From Limonium bicolor (Eukaryota; Streptophyta; Magnoliopsida; Caryophyllales; Plumbaginaceae), in contig CM041776.1 in the NCBI GenBank assembly GCA_023374045.1, forward strand, positions 276,233,039 to 276,297,038: a DNA stretch of 64,000 nucleotides, in the 5' to 3' direction. The position numbers and the translations under genes were made by a program. Of this stretch, positions 11,379 through 24,296 are shown in pieces. Below the pieces are notes generated by a model. The model saw only the letters and a program-made list of their open reading frames with translations, was not told the origin of the DNA and searched no databases. Each line of letters starts with the position of its first letter. The first letter of the stretch is position 1.

Positions 11379-12538
11379 TAACAGTCCATAAGAAAAAGAA
11401 ACTTATTCAAACTAGAATACATAAACATATAAATTAAAAGAAAGTGAGGACAGTCATACAAATAATTATAAGCAAAGAAAAAGAGATTTACTATTGTTTC
11501 CAAAACTGAGATTGACCATGGTTTTCTAACATACATCTACTCTTATTACCTCCAAATTATAGTATTTCCTAGGATTCCATGTGAATCGAAACATGACAAA
11601 GGGTCTACACTGAGCAAAATTCGCTAGATTTTCATTCCCTTCTTCTTAGCAAATCCAACATCTCTGTTACTTTTCCGCATGGATTGTTTTTAAGAGGGGC
11701 CCAGTTGTAAGGTGGAATTATTTTACTCAATTTGCTGGATTTAAAACTTGAATTGTTTCTGGTGGGAAGTCAAAAACCGTGTGTTTGGAGAATAGAGAAG
11801 AAAGCAAGTGGAGGGCCCGACCTGACCTTGTTTACTTCTACTTTCTGCCGGAACTGATCTCCTTTTCTTTCGAAGATTTATGGTTGGTAGGTCCGATCTT
11901 AAGTTAAGATTCCCATAACATAACACAGAGTATAATAATACTGCACTTTTCCCTTCCTTTTGTTGTTTTTTCTTATACATAAACATCTCCTCTGAGCCTT
12001 TTTTTTTTTTCCCTCCGAGTCTATCTAAATTTCAAAATAAATGAAGTTGTATTGCATGTGTGGAAATATTGTTTTGAATCGCGATCCTGAACATACAATC
12101 CCAGATTTAATTAATGATTTCAGTATTAATGACTCTACTACAATTCTAATCTAATAGACGGATCGTTCCCATCTTTAAAATAAGATCTCAATCTTAGTAA
12201 CAAGCACCAATAAGAAAATAGTGAATCAATACTCAGATAAATTAATCTCAAAATTTTCAATTCCTTATTCTTCCAATTAATCCAAACTTTTTCCAACCAA
12301 ATCCGTGGGTTTAATGTTTCCTAGATTTGTTTTAAAACAAGAGTTGTTTAACTACTTACATATGATAGTTTTGCATTATGGAGATTGAATTAATACAATT
12401 ATTTCAGACTGCTGAGTGCTGACCATTTACAATTAAAATTCATACAACCACTTTGTTATGATTATATTGATTAGTCTTGTCAACCTCCATGCCAAGCTGT
12501 AATTTTGGTCACATGAGACAACATGAAACTAAAAGCAA
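11379..12538. other. Intergenic DNA, no gene seen
   Basis: AT-rich. An 81-codon minus-strand frame near 11986-11741 has no recognisable domain. Nothing else is supported. Confidence 0.55.
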
Positions 12539-12547
12539 TATGAGCTC

Positions 12548-13965
12548 CGCAGAATCGATTAGACGGTTGGGTTGCACAATGTGTTGTGCAGTCCACTTAT
12601 GTGGCAGTCCAGTCAATGTGCTGACTACACTGCTTATGTGGCACATAAGTGAAAAAAATTTATATTAAATTTAAATGGTTGTAACTTTTAATATATAAGT
12701 CCAAAATGAAAAAAAATTATATCATTGTTCACCTAAATTCGAGCTCTTCAAAACAAGACCATCATGAATATGTTTTGACAACTTTGAAAAAAAATTATTT
12801 TTACATGTTATGATGATACACTAAAATGATAATATGATTCATTAATTTTGATATTATGATTCATTAAAATTGATATTATGATTCATTAAAATTGATATTA
12901 TGATTTACTAACTAATAAGTGGTGAATTAGATAACAAACTTTGGAACCCATTAAAAATTATTATTATTTTGTAATGTATTATTATTGTATGGTGTATTTT
13001 AAACCTTATATTGTGAATCATGTATTTTTTGTACATACCAAATTTGTTTTGTGTTGTATTATTGTTTAATTTTTTTATTATTATATGTTTACGTTGATAC
13101 ACTAAAATGATGATATGATTCATTAACTTAGATATTATGATTCATTAAAATTTATATTATGATTCATTAACTAATAAGTGGTGAGTTAGGTAACAAACTT
13201 CGAAACCGATAAAAATCATTATTGTTTTGTGTATATTATTACTGTATGGTGCATTTAATTCTTCTATGGTGAATCATGTATTTTTCATACATACCAAATA
13301 TTGTTTTGTATTACATTATTGTTTAAATTTTTTTATTTTTATATGTTTGCTATGATACACTAAAATGAAGATATGATTCATTAATTTTGATATTATGATT
13401 CATTAAAATTGATATTATGATTCATTAACTAACAAGTGATGAATTAGATAACAAACTTCGAAACTAATAATGGATCATTATTGTAATGCATTATTATTAT
13501 TATTATTATTATTATTGTTTTGTGGTGGTATTATATTATATTTATATGATGTATTTGAAGTCTTATATAGTAAATCATATTTTTTTTAACATACCGATTT
13601 CAAAACAGATAATGAATCATTATTGTTTTGTAGTGTATTATTATTGTTGTATGGTGTATTTTAAACTATATATGGTGAATCAAGTATGGTTGATATGTAT
13701 AGATATATACATATAAAAAATATAAAATTTTAAAGTTGTCAAAATATATCCATGTCTGATCTTGTTTTGAAGAGTTTAAATTTAGATGAATAATGATATT
13801 TTTTTTCATTTTGGACTTATATTTTAAAAGTTACAACCAATTAAAATTAATATAACAAAAAGACAATCCAGTCAGCAAAACAACCCAGTCAACAGCTGAC
13901 TGAACTGCCAAAATGGATAGGCTGCACAATGATGCACGCGGCTTGACCGCACAATCTATCGTCTG
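12548..13965. mobile_element. Non-autonomous Mutator-like element with internal satellite
   Basis: Flanked by TATGAGCTC on both sides (12539-12547 and 13966-13974), a perfect 9-base duplication. The ends form imperfect inverted repeats of about 240 bases; the inner part is best conserved (GGTTGTAACTTTTAA, AAGTCCAAAATGAAAAAAA, CTCTTCAAAACAAGA, GTTTTGACAACTTT). Between them lie about three and a half tandem units of roughly 250 bases containing repeated TATTATGATTCATTAA, starting near 12820, 13090, 13355 and 13600. No transposase is present. The inner inverted repeats recur in the element at 53535-54220. Confidence 0.85.
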
Positions 13966-13974
13966 TATGAGCTC

Positions 13975-14413
13975 ATCACCGGTTTTGGTAAGGTTGATGC
14001 TTTTATTTCGTGCACTATAATTAATCGAATTAACGTATAGATGTAAGATAGTTAATTCATCGAATTTTTTATAAATTATTAATTAATCTCATTCTTGGAT
14101 TTGACTTACCACAACTGCGAAGGGTGGCCGCATATGATTTTCAATTATTGGTAATTAGGAACTATCCTTTGCAGTTACTTGTTTATTTGGTGTGGACTTT
14201 GCTTTTGCTTAAAGCCTAGTATTTATTAAATCATCACTTATAACCGGTGGTGTTATGTCCCCTTGCCTAGCTACACCATCCATATCCATAGCCAGATTCA
14301 CATCCGCAACAGTAAATTTGGCATATACAGATTAAAGTATGTAAATTATAGTAGGTCGCAAAGCTATATGTACATCATTTTCTTAGCGAATTTACGGATA
14401 AGATTAACTGGAC
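13975..14413. other. Intergenic DNA, no gene seen
   Basis: A short stretch between the Mutator-like element and the Copia 2 nest. No frame or repeat recognised. Confidence 0.55.
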
Positions 14414-14418
14414 TCGGA

Positions 14419-15929
14419 TGTTAGGATAAAGGGTATTATAGTTCTTCTGTATAAGCCCCGTTATATTATATGTTGTATATAATTTAGACCTGGCAATTTG
14501 GGTCACTCGATTCAGGTTCGGTTCGGTTCGGGTCAATTTGCAGATATTCACTATTCGGTTCGGTTTGGATCGAATCGGGTTATCTAGTTAAAATTAAATT
14601 CGGGTGACTTCGGTTTGGTTGATTTCGGGTTCGGGTGCTTTCGGTTCGGATTAGTCTCTACATTTTTTGGTTTTTTCGAGTTATGGGTCAAATTCAGGTG
14701 ACTTACCGCATTATGCTTAATTGACAAAAATTTTAAAGTACAAATTTAAGTAACCTTTGTAACTTGTATTGATTCTCATATTTGGATCCAAATTCTATTA
14801 ATATTGTGTTACTCTTGATGAAGATTGCTATTGTGTATTGGTTGGTTATACATAACAAATTGGATCACAATATTTTTAATATTAATTTTAAACTATAGAT
14901 TTATTAATTGTATCGATCAAGTATAACTTTAAATTTTGGTGAATCAGTGATCAATATTTGGCAGTCGACGCTGAGTCTATCCCCCCCCCGATGCTGTGTC
15001 TGTGCCTCCCGCTCTCGTCACACCCCGTGTGCGTCCCGCGTCAACGCCCGTCATCTCGAGCGAGCGTCACGCATCCATGTCAATCCATCACCACCTAGTG
15101 CATGTGCCCTTATGCGCCTGTCATCACTCGCGTCCATGACTTCATGTTGTGTGAGCGCCACCGATCACCGTCACGCGTGCGCGCCTCGTGCAGGCGTCAT
15201 CTAGTAGCTTATTGCTCCCTTGCAGGGGTTGTCTCTTTATCTTCTTTTTTTGTCAATCTTTTTACCCCTAATTTAATTTAATTATTCATACAAATATATT
15301 TACATGAGATGTAAGTATCGTAATCTTTATTCTTTTGTGGTATTAATAAGAAACCTAAGTAGTGATGTGATGATGTACACACATACACATTTAAACCATT
15401 CCCAAGCTTGATATTGTAATCTTTATTTAAGTAAGGTGTAAGTTTTGTAATCTTTATTCTTCAACATCTACACATCAATCGTGGTTAGTATGAAAAGTTT
15501 ATACATTTTATTGGTTATACATAATCAAATTGGATGACAATATTTTTAATATTAATTTTAAACAGAAGGATAATGGAAGTTTGTCTAGTTTCATGTGTGG
15601 TTTGGGTGAATTTGGTTCGGGTGAATTCAGTTCGGGTCAATTCGGTTCGGGTCAATTCGGTTCGGGTGAATTCGATTCGGGTGGATTCGGGTATATCAAA
15701 CTTCGGTTTGATTCGGTTTTGGTTTGGTTCGGTTCAGATTTTTGGGTCACATTTCGGGTCACATCATCCGGTTTAAATTCGGGTTGGATCGGATCGGTTT
15801 TTCTGGTTTGGGTCACCTTTGCCAGGTCTATATATATATATATATATTTAGGCTGCAGCGCTTAAGTAAACTGTTGATTTGAGTAAAACAACGAGTCATT
15901 TTCCATTTTCTTATTCTGTAAAGTCAACA
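14419..15929 (+). repeat. 5' LTR of Copia 2, split by a hAT element
   Basis: The outer 66 bases (14419-14484) and the terminal 99 bases (15831-15929) match the two halves of the 156-base 3' LTR at 45850-46005. The interruption falls in a TA-rich stretch shared by both LTRs. It ends CAACA immediately before the primer-binding site. Confidence 0.9.
14485..15830. mobile_element. hAT-like non-autonomous element inside the Copia 2 LTR
   Basis: Terminal inverted repeats TAGACCTGGCAA and TTGCCAGGTCTA. Subterminal regions are full of TTCGGGT/TTCGGTT repeats (14510-14700 and 15598-15800), like the CGGGT-rich ends of the other hAT elements here. The site lies in a TA microsatellite, so the 8-base duplication cannot be read reliably. 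Internally, a block of about 53 bases occurs twice (14837-14892 and 15508-15563), bracketing a GC- and CpG-rich island (about 14970-15200). A 98-codon frame in that island has no known domain. Confidence 0.7.
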
Positions 15930-15945
15930 TGGTATCAGAGCACCT
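15930..15945 (+). promoter_or_regulatory. Primer-binding site of Copia 2 (initiator tRNA-Met)
   Basis: TGGTATCAGAGCACC follows the 5' LTR with no gap. TGGTATCAGAGC is complementary to the 3' end of plant initiator tRNA-Met, the usual Copia primer. Confidence 0.9.
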
Positions 15946-16120
15946 AAGTGCTGGGATTTTTCTTCTTTTCATCGGCGATTTCTAAAAATCAAGAAATTGG
16001 CCTTCGTTGATTTATTGTGTTTTTTTCTTGCCAAGAAAGTCTCTGAAAGTTCTTTCTTCCTTCTCAGTTTTCCGAACCGATTGACTCAATCGTTTTCCTT
16101 TCATTCTTTCTTCTCTCGCT

Positions 16121-16383
16121 ATGATGTCGGAACGTGAAGAAGATTCACCGGTCATGGAGTCTCCCAAGAAACGAGCATGAGTTGGAAGAAAACCGGCGGC
16201 CAAGCGAGTCCTAAGCGTCAACGCAGCCATGGAGTACGCAGACCCATTTTATTTGCATTCCTCAGACGGACCAGGAATGGCTCTTACTACGATTCATTTG
16301 AATGGTAATGGTACCAATTTCGGGATGTGGAAGAGGTCTGTCACTCTCGCACTATCTGCCAAGAACAAATTCGTGTTCGTTAA
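16121..16383 (+). pseudogene. Copia 2 gag, N-terminal part
   Basis: Starts at the ATGATG at 16121. An in-frame TGA at 16178 breaks the frame; beyond it the frame is open, with the Copia gag motif ([19 protein letters not shown]). It is cut at 16383 by the Gypsy insertion, and gag resumes after the second GTTAA at 41702-41706, where the reading FVFVNGNLP continues across the junction. A second start at 16229 lies after the stop. Confidence 0.88.
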
Positions 16384-19300
16384 TGTAACACCCCGTCCTA
16401 AGCCAATCCTGATTATCGCAACTTAACAAATAATACCTAAACATCGCAGCGGAAATAAACTATCACCAGGACCTTGCCACGGTCTAATCAACAAGAAATA
16501 TCGTTACTTAAATATTTACAACCGCATATCCACAATACATACACCAACCGAGTTTAAAGTATCTCCAAAACCATACAATATTTCACAAGTTCAACTATCA
16601 ACAGACGGGTGCACAGGCGCTACCCGTACTCAAAATAAGTCCCACCTAGGGCTACCCGTTCCTACTCTTGTGGTGTGACTTCATGGGCCGCTTACCTGCA
16701 AGTGTAAAAACAGCCCCCAAAGGGGGTCAGCACGAATATTGGTACGACCCTCTCGTGGCCCCCAAGCTAACGGGGCTACGACGACTAATTGTCGATAGCA
16801 TGGAAGTTGAATAGCATCACAATCATAATATGAAATGCAATAAAACAACAAACCACAATGAACATAAATAGCTCAAATGCAAATGAACATCTCAAGTGTT
16901 CCCTTAATAAGTGAGTTAGATCTTAACTCCTTAAATCCACAATCTCCTTAACCTTATAATTGCCAACCGTTCCACTATTAGATTGGTTAGCCCTTAATTG
17001 GTTGCTTATTTTTGTAGGGCTTGGTTAACCCTAGCCGGTAGCAGTGCACTATCCGGCAATAAGTTACCTTTATTAATTTGTTGGGGATGTAGGCTTGATC
17101 CCCCCACGCCATCCTTAATGTGCCTCCCACCTCAAACAGTAGTCCGGGTGATCGGGTCGGTTTGTTGACCCTAGGCGACGAGTCCGAGGACAAGTCTTAT
17201 TCGGAAGTCGGATCTGATTCAGATACCGACCTCCCCCAATACACATGTGTCGGTACCATTCCGGATTCCTCACTCCCACCCCAAGTTACGGTTAGTGAAA
17301 GTCTTAAATACCAAGTGTTAGTTAAACCTTGACGGGTATTAACCAACAATCGCCAATGTACAAATTCTCTCTTTAACTCAATAAGTATCAAGCTTAGTTA
17401 GTAGGTATCCTTAAGCCTCGTGGGTTAGTGTAAAGAAAACACATACACAACGAGAACATTAATATCCGGTTGCATGCTTTATCTTGTCTTAGTCATATCA
17501 AACAAACAGGTAGCACACAAGCCGAGGGATACCTCGTTAGCAAGCAGGTCACAAGAAAGACTGTACCGTTCACTGTCGACTGTCGTTTGTTTAACCTTCT
17601 CCGGGGTCCCAATTCACAAACCTAAAACATTCATTCATTTTTAGGCCATTAGTTATTTGCACCTTACTTAAGACACTTAATCCCTAAAGATTCCCATTCG
17701 ATACCCTCTTAAGTCTTTACCACTTAACCATATTAACTTAACTTTAAACTTAAGGTTTATACTTAACTTAACTTAATTCCTTAGGTTCTTAGGTCCCTAA
17801 TCATTATTACCCTACCAATGGCATACCTTACTACCAATTATCATCTTTAGAATTTAAAATTTCTTTTTTTTGTGTGTTTTTGGCTCGACCGATCTTACCG
17901 ACCGACCTTACCCAAGGTCGGTCCATTCCAGGACGTATTACCGTTTGAGAATTCTACCCCGACCGACCTTGCAAGTCCCGTCCCCAAGGTCGGTCCATTC
18001 CCGAGATTTTTCCCCGTGGGAAATTTAAGCCCGACCGAACTTGTAAGTTCGGTCCCAAGTTCGGTCGATTCCAGAGACCAATTCCCGTACAAAATTCTAG
18101 GTATGATCGAACTTGCAAGTCCGGTCCCAAGGTCGGTCCATTCCAGAGACTTAATTCGTACACAAAATACAACCCGACCGAACTTGTAAGTCCGGTCCCC
18201 AAGTTCGGTCGATTCCAGAAACTCTTTCCGGTAGTGTAAACTGAGCTCGACCGACCTTGCAGGTCCGGTCCCTAAGGTCGGTCGACTCCAGGACCTTGTT
18301 TCTAAATTCCCATTCAACTCCAAACTTCACCTCATATATCCTAGTATGTTCTAACCTCATTTGGGCACTTCAAATACACAATAAATCACTTTATCTTATC
18401 TTATTTAATAATAACTAATCCACCTTAGTCATTATGCATTCTCCTTATAATAATGCCAACACTTGTAATGTTTTTCACTAGGTTTCTAAGTGGTGGTTCA
18501 CACCTAATACAGCCACTATGCCAAGTGCTTCCTCACCACTATAACATCATCTCCCAAGCATCTTTCACCATCTAAAACTCCTTTATGCAACTACTTAAAG
18601 TTCCTACACAAGTTTATGACACCTTCATCCAACACATTATTTCTTTTCTACTAGTTTACCAATGTTTGCCTAAGTCCTAAATACACTAGTACATTCATTT
18701 GATTCCTAAATCCTCCATGATCATGTCTAGGTCATTCTAACCCATTATACACCTTAAACTCACCCTTTTTCATCAAGACAACCTCTAAAACTTCCTAGTA
18801 CTACATTGGTCATGAAATTTCCTTAGAACATCTTAAACACTTAGGTTCCTCACTAAATTTTGCCATGGGTTCTCTAGCATATTATTACACCAAAACATTT
18901 AGTTTCTCACCATCAAACAACCAAGATCACCTAAATTCTCATTACATCACCTTAACACACAAGTTACACCAAACTACACCACATCATCATATAGTGTATA
19001 AACTTAAAATGCTTGGCACTTAGGCCCTTAAATGACAATAATCTTAACCACTGAATTTCCACATATATTTGCCTTTTACCTGAGAATACACACAACAAGG
19101 CTCCCATTGAAATAAAATGCTTCTTGTAATTCACCTTGACATTCTTAAACTATCTCCTTTTTCTCATTTGCTCCTTAGTCACAAGTTCACAAGTATAATC
19201 ATTGTTCTTTCTCCTAGGTTTTATAACCCCTTTCCCCAATGTAAACTCTACACTAAACTCATCACATATCTAAATCCCATTCCCTTAAACAATAAAACAC

Positions 19301-20615
19301 CTTAAGGTAAGTAATTTACCTTGTTCTTTTACAAGCTCACAAACTTTCCTCCTTAGACTTTTTCCTTGAACAATCTCGGTCACCAACCAAGTCTCCTTGC
19401 CAATGCTCTAACCAATATTCAATGACTCCAATGAGTACTAAACAACACACTAACCTTAAGGAACAAAACCTAGGTTAAAAATGTGTTTTAAGGTATTAAA
19501 TTGATTGTTTTACCTTGGTTTCTCAAGACAAGCTTGGATATGAAGCAAGAAGGACCTCCTTTATCCTTTGGAGAGTAGAACCAAGCTAGAACAAGGCATA
19601 AACATGGAGTCCCATGAGTACAAATTTTCGGACAAGGGAAGAAATGGCGGGAACTTGATTTTTCTTACATATTCTTCACCTTAAGAGAATGGAGAAGCTA
19701 ATGGAGTCTCCAAGCTTGAGTTTCCTCCTTAATGGCGATTTGCCTTGGCTCCAAATTGAGGCTCTTGAAGTTTTGAAGAGATAGAAAGGAAGAGCTTGAG
19801 CTAACTAAGAGATATATGTGCTTGGTTTTGATTTTGGAGCTTAAATGAGCAAGATGTGGGCAAAAGAAGATGGAGCTAGCATGTAGGTTGCTTCTTACGT
19901 GAGAGAGAAGAAAGAGAGCAAGAGAAATCGATGGAGAAGATGAAGAATGAAGAAAGGAGGAGAGAGATGGCATATAAGATATTTGATTCCTTAAAAGCAA
20001 ATAGTAACCACTTACTTTTCTCTTTTTCTTCTAACATTAATTGGCTACTCTTGGTGACTCACACCCTTAGAAAACCGGCCCCCTCATTAATTAGGCTGGT
20101 CATGGTCTTGTTTGACCAATTAATTAGACTTAATTGATTAAAGACTAAACTAGGCACTATTTGGTTACTATTCACAAATTAGTGCACATATTTGTGAAAT
20201 TTTTGATTTCCCATTGATTTAGACTTCCTAATGTGATACTAATTAGTACACAAGTTAATTAAGGAGTAATAATGGGCATTTAGCCACTTAAAACCCCTTT
20301 CTAAGATAATTTTTCGAAAATGTGCTTTAAGTGTCCTTAAAGCACAATTTATGTTTTAACTTGTTTTTGAGCTTGGTTTTCTTTGGTAATTGGCTTAAAA
20401 TGACCATTAGGATATTACTAAGGTCTTAGAATGATATTTGGGTGCTCACCCAAGTCCCTACAAGCTTAGAGCACGTTTTTGCTTAAACTGCTCTTTTGGT
20501 GTTTCCTTATGTTTTCTTTGATTAAAATGGTTTCTTAATGTTTCTAAGGCATTCTTTAGCCTTCTTATACCTTATTTTATCATTTAAATACCATATCTAG
20601 GTTTGGGGTATTTCA
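16384..20615 (-). repeat. 3' LTR of the Gypsy element (left copy)
   Basis: Plus-strand ends TGTAACACCCCGTCC and GGGGTATTTCA; on the element's own strand it starts TGAAATACC and ends GTTACA. It is nearly identical to 37472-41701. By eye most 60-base lines differ at zero to three positions, plus one replaced block (18370-18425 against 39462-39508) and small indels. Frames of 60-140 codons inside the LTR occur in both copies but show no known domain, and several are created by the hairpin repeat array. Confidence 0.95.
17879..18305. repeat. Six-unit hairpin repeat array in the left Gypsy LTR
   Basis: Six units of about 70 bases. Each has an inverted pair of the form GACCGACCTTG ... CAAGGTCGGTC separated by about 10-15 bases. 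In units where the left arm reads ACCGAACTTG the right arm reads CAAGTTCGGT, so the pairing is kept. Unit 4 is the exception (left arm A, right arm G). The same array is at 38970-39388 in the other LTR. Confidence 0.88.
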
Positions 20616-20920
20616 ATCTACCCCCCTTAAAAGAACTTTGTCCCCAAAGTTCACATATATGCTTAACCATTAATGGTACTCAATTCTCTTAATCTTAACA
20701 CCACATCTTATATCCACATCCACACACCTCGAGACTCAAAGGTCTTCCACAAATACAATACATAAGTATTATACATATCTCAAACTTATCACCAAAGTGT
20801 AGCAACTTACACAAATCCCATCTTACACAACCAAACAAACGACAAACATGTTCGTTTCCCAACTCAAAAGCTAGGAACTCTACCCCCCTTAAAAAGGGGT
20901 ACGCCCCGTACCCTCAAACT
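20616..20920 (-). other. Gypsy polypurine tract and 3' untranslated stretch
   Basis: On the minus strand CTTTTAAGGGGGGTAGAT abuts the 3' LTR (20616-20633), a fitting polypurine tract for plus-strand DNA priming. A second purine run (TTTTTAAGGGGGG) lies at 20884-20897, just after the pol stop. No further frame is seen between them. Confidence 0.75.
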
Positions 20921-23900
20921 CTAGTCAGTAAACAACGAAGGGTACTTCGATCTCATCCTATCCTCTAACTCCCTCGTGGCCTCTTCGACATCCTGGTTAG
21001 ACCAGAGAACCTTCACCAGTCGCACTGACTTATGGCGAGTGTCCCTAGTCTTACTATCCAAGATTCTCTGAGGAACCTCCACTGATCTCATATTCGATTC
21101 TAATGTCAACCTCTCAGGTTCTAACACATGGGAGGGGTGGTGCATGTATTTCTTTAGCTGTGAAACATGAAAAACATCATGCAGTTTACCCAGTTCAGCA
21201 GGTAAATTCAACCTGTAAGCAACCGGGCCCACCCGCTTCGTTATCTCATAAGGACCTACAAATTTCGGGCTTAATTTGCCTTTCTGCCCAAATCTGAATA
21301 CACCCTTCATCGGTGAAACTCGCAGAAATACCCGGTCGCCGACTGCGAACTCCAGGTCTCGTCGTCGAACATCAGCATACGACTTCTGCCTATCCTGAGC
21401 AGCTTTCATATTCTCCCTGATTTGCTGAACTTAAGCCTTAACTTGTTCTAAATATTCTGGTCCTATAATGACCGCCTCACTCGACTTATCCCAGCAGAGC
21501 GGTGTACGACATGGTCTACCGTACAACGCTTGAAAAGGTGTCATCTTGATTGAAGTGTGATAGCTGTTGTTGTATGAAAACTCGATCAGATGTAATCTGT
21601 CAATCCAACTGCCTTGGAAGTCTAAGGCACATGCCCTTAGCATGTCCTCGAGTGTCTGAATCGTACGCTCAGTCTGACCATCTGTCTGAGGATGGAACGC
21701 GGTACTCAGCTTCAGTTCTGTACCCAACGCTTCTCTAGTAGCTCTCCAGTACCTCGAAAGGAATCTGGTATCTCTATCTGACACTATGGTCTTTGGTATC
21801 CCGTGATGTCTCATAATTTCTTTCTCAAACAACTCAGCTAATTTGGTCACCTTCCAAGTATCCTTCATCGGTATGAATCGGGCTACTTTGGTAAGGCGAT
21901 CCACCACCACCCATATCATGTTGAGATCTCCCCTAGCAGGTGGGAGTCCAACTACAAAGTCCATGGAGATATCATGGAACTTCCACTCTGGAACTGGCAT
22001 CGACTATACCATTCCGCCCGGTCGTCGGTGCTCGAATTTTACCTTCTGGCATGTGAGACACCTCAAGACGAACTCGGTAACATCTGTCTTCATCCCCGAC
22101 CACCAGAAGTATCTCTTCATGTCTTTATACATCTTAGAGGCTCCCGGATGGATGGAAACTGAGGAACAATGTGATTCCCTAAGTATACGGTCTTTCAGAT
22201 CCGTGTTGCCCCGTGGTATGCATAACCGGCCCTTAAGTCTGATCAGATCATCGTCGTGAAGTCTGAAGTCATATTTCTGACTCTCAAAGGTACCATCTGT
22301 CAGCTTCTGTCTGACCTCCCTCATGTACTCATCTGTCCTCTGAGCCTCTCGTACCTCATCAACCAAGCTAGAGAAAGAAACTAGCGAATGGAGTGAGTGT
22401 GCTCGACGACTCAGGGCATCCGCTACAACATTGGCCTTTCCCTCTTTGTATTGGAGGTCAATGTCATAGTCTTTCAAGAATTCTAACCATCTTCTCTGTC
22501 TGAGATTCAACTCCTTCTGAGTAAATATGTATCTTAAGCTCTTATGATCGGTGTAGATCGTCACACTAACCCCGTATAAGTAGTGGCGCCATATCTTCAA
22601 AGCGAAGACTACAACTCCCAACTCCAAATCATGTGTGGGTAGTTCTCCTCATGTTTCTTCAACTGGCGTGAGGCATATGCCACCACCTTGCCATGTTGCA
22701 TGAGCACGCAACCCAGCCCTCTGCCGGATGCATCACAGTAAACCTCAAAGCCCTCTGTACCGTCTGGAATGGTCAGAACCGGTGCAGTGGTCAGTGAGTC
22801 TTCAAACTCTGAAATGATCTCTCACAGTCAGCCGTCCATAAGAACGGTGCATCTTTCTTCATCAGACTGGTCATCGGTTTTGCGACCTTGCTGAAATCCC
22901 TAACAAACCTCCGGTAATAACCTGCCAGACCGAGAAAGCTCCGGATGTCGGTAACAGTCTTCGGTCTTGGCCAAGTACGCACGGCATCAATCTTTGCTGG
23001 ATCCACTGAGATCCCAGCATCTGAGATGACATGACCTAGGAAAGAGACCTGGTCAAGCCAAAACTCACACTTGGAGAACTTAGCATATAGCTGGTTCTCC
23101 TTCAATATCTCCAATACTCACCTCAAGTGTTCCTCATGCTCAGTCTTCGATTTCGAATATATCAAAATATCATCAATAAACACTACAACCGACTTGTCCA
23201 GCTACTCCCGGAACAAGCGGTTCATCAGATCCATAAACTTCGCCGGTGCGTTCGACAAACCGAACGGCATCACTGTAAACTCATAGTGGTCATATCGTGT
23301 CCGGAATGCCGTCTTCTCAATGTCTCCCTCCTTAATGGCTATCTGATGATACCCCGATCTGAGATCAATCTTGGAAAACACCGATGCTCCCTTCAACTGA
23401 TCGAACAGATCATCAATGCGGGGTAGTGGATACTTATTCTTCACTGTCACTGCATTCAACTCTCTGTAGTCGATGCAGAGGTGGAGACTACCATCCTTCT
23501 TCTTCACGAAGAGAACTGGCGCTCCCCATGGTGGTACACTGGGTCTTATAAACCCTTTGTCTAACAAGTCCTTCAATTGTTCCTTTAACTCAATCATTTC
23601 TGCCGGAGCCATGCGGTATGGTGCCTTGGATATCGGTCCGGTACCAGGTAGCAGCTCGATGGTGAACTCTACCTCCCGAGTGGGTGGCATGCCGGGCAGT
23701 TCCCGTGGAAATAGGTCGGGGAACTCCAACACTACCGGTAAGTCGGGGTCGAACTCGGGGTCTCTCTATGTCTTGTACATAGTAGAGGTACACTTCTTCC
23801 TTTCTCCTCAACTCCTTATACATTGCCATGGCGGTGATGATCTTAGTCGAAGGCTCTCTGGGCCTCTGGCGGTATGATATTGTTACCCCAGACGGGCTCC

Positions 23901-24296
23901 TGAGCAGCAATCTATGCTCGGCGCAGAGGATACGACCCTTGTGCCGCTCCAACCAGTTCATCCCGAAGATAACATCAAATCCCAACTCCCTGAACTCAAT
24001 AAAACTGACTGGAAAGTCTTCCCCCTTAATTCTGACAATGGCTCCTCGGTAGTAGCGAGTGCAACGAATCTTCTCCTTAGACGGGAGCGTAACCGTGAAG
24101 TCGGGTAGCTCGTCGGCGTCTAGCCCCAACCTTCTCGCAAAAGATGCCGAGACAAAGGTATGCGAGGCCCCAGAGTCGAAGAGAACTGATGCCTCAATTC
24201 CATTAATCGGAAAGGTGCCGGTGAGGATAGTACCGCTGGCGTCGGCCTGTGCCTCTGTAAGTATGCTTAGCGCACCTTCAGTACTGAGTCCATGAC
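20921..24296 (-). pseudogene. Gypsy pol: protease, RT, RNase H, integrase, chromodomain-like tail
   Basis: Read on the minus strand from an inferred splice acceptor at 24296. Protease has its active site LFDSGASHTFVS (near 24185). RT follows ([14 protein letters not shown], then FIDDILIYSK near 23170), then RNase H ([20 protein letters not shown] near 22550; ADALSRR), integrase with HHCC finger (CLTCQKVK near 22045) and core ([25 protein letters not shown]), and a tail (VFHVSQLKKY ... PQRILD ... LVKVLW ... EEATRE) resembling the divergent chromodomain of Tekay elements. Lesions by eye: frameshifts near 23760, 22793 and 22640; in-frame stops near 23201 (TAG), 23117 (TGA), 22005 (TAG) and 21430 (TAA). 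The copy is inactive. Confidence 0.93.

Noticed and set aside
13486..13716. Y-rich frame over the satellite of the Mutator-like element
   Set aside because: It translates the TAT/ATT tandem repeat; not a protein gene.
14908..15204. A 98-codon cysteine- and serine-rich frame in the hAT within the Copia LTR
   Set aside because: Explained by the GC-rich island inside a non-autonomous transposon; no domain seen.
17895..18360. Frames of 69-142 codons in the Gypsy LTRs (also at 38982-39448 and 19698-20000)
   Set aside because: They are products of the hairpin array or low-complexity LTR DNA, overlap in several frames and show no domain.
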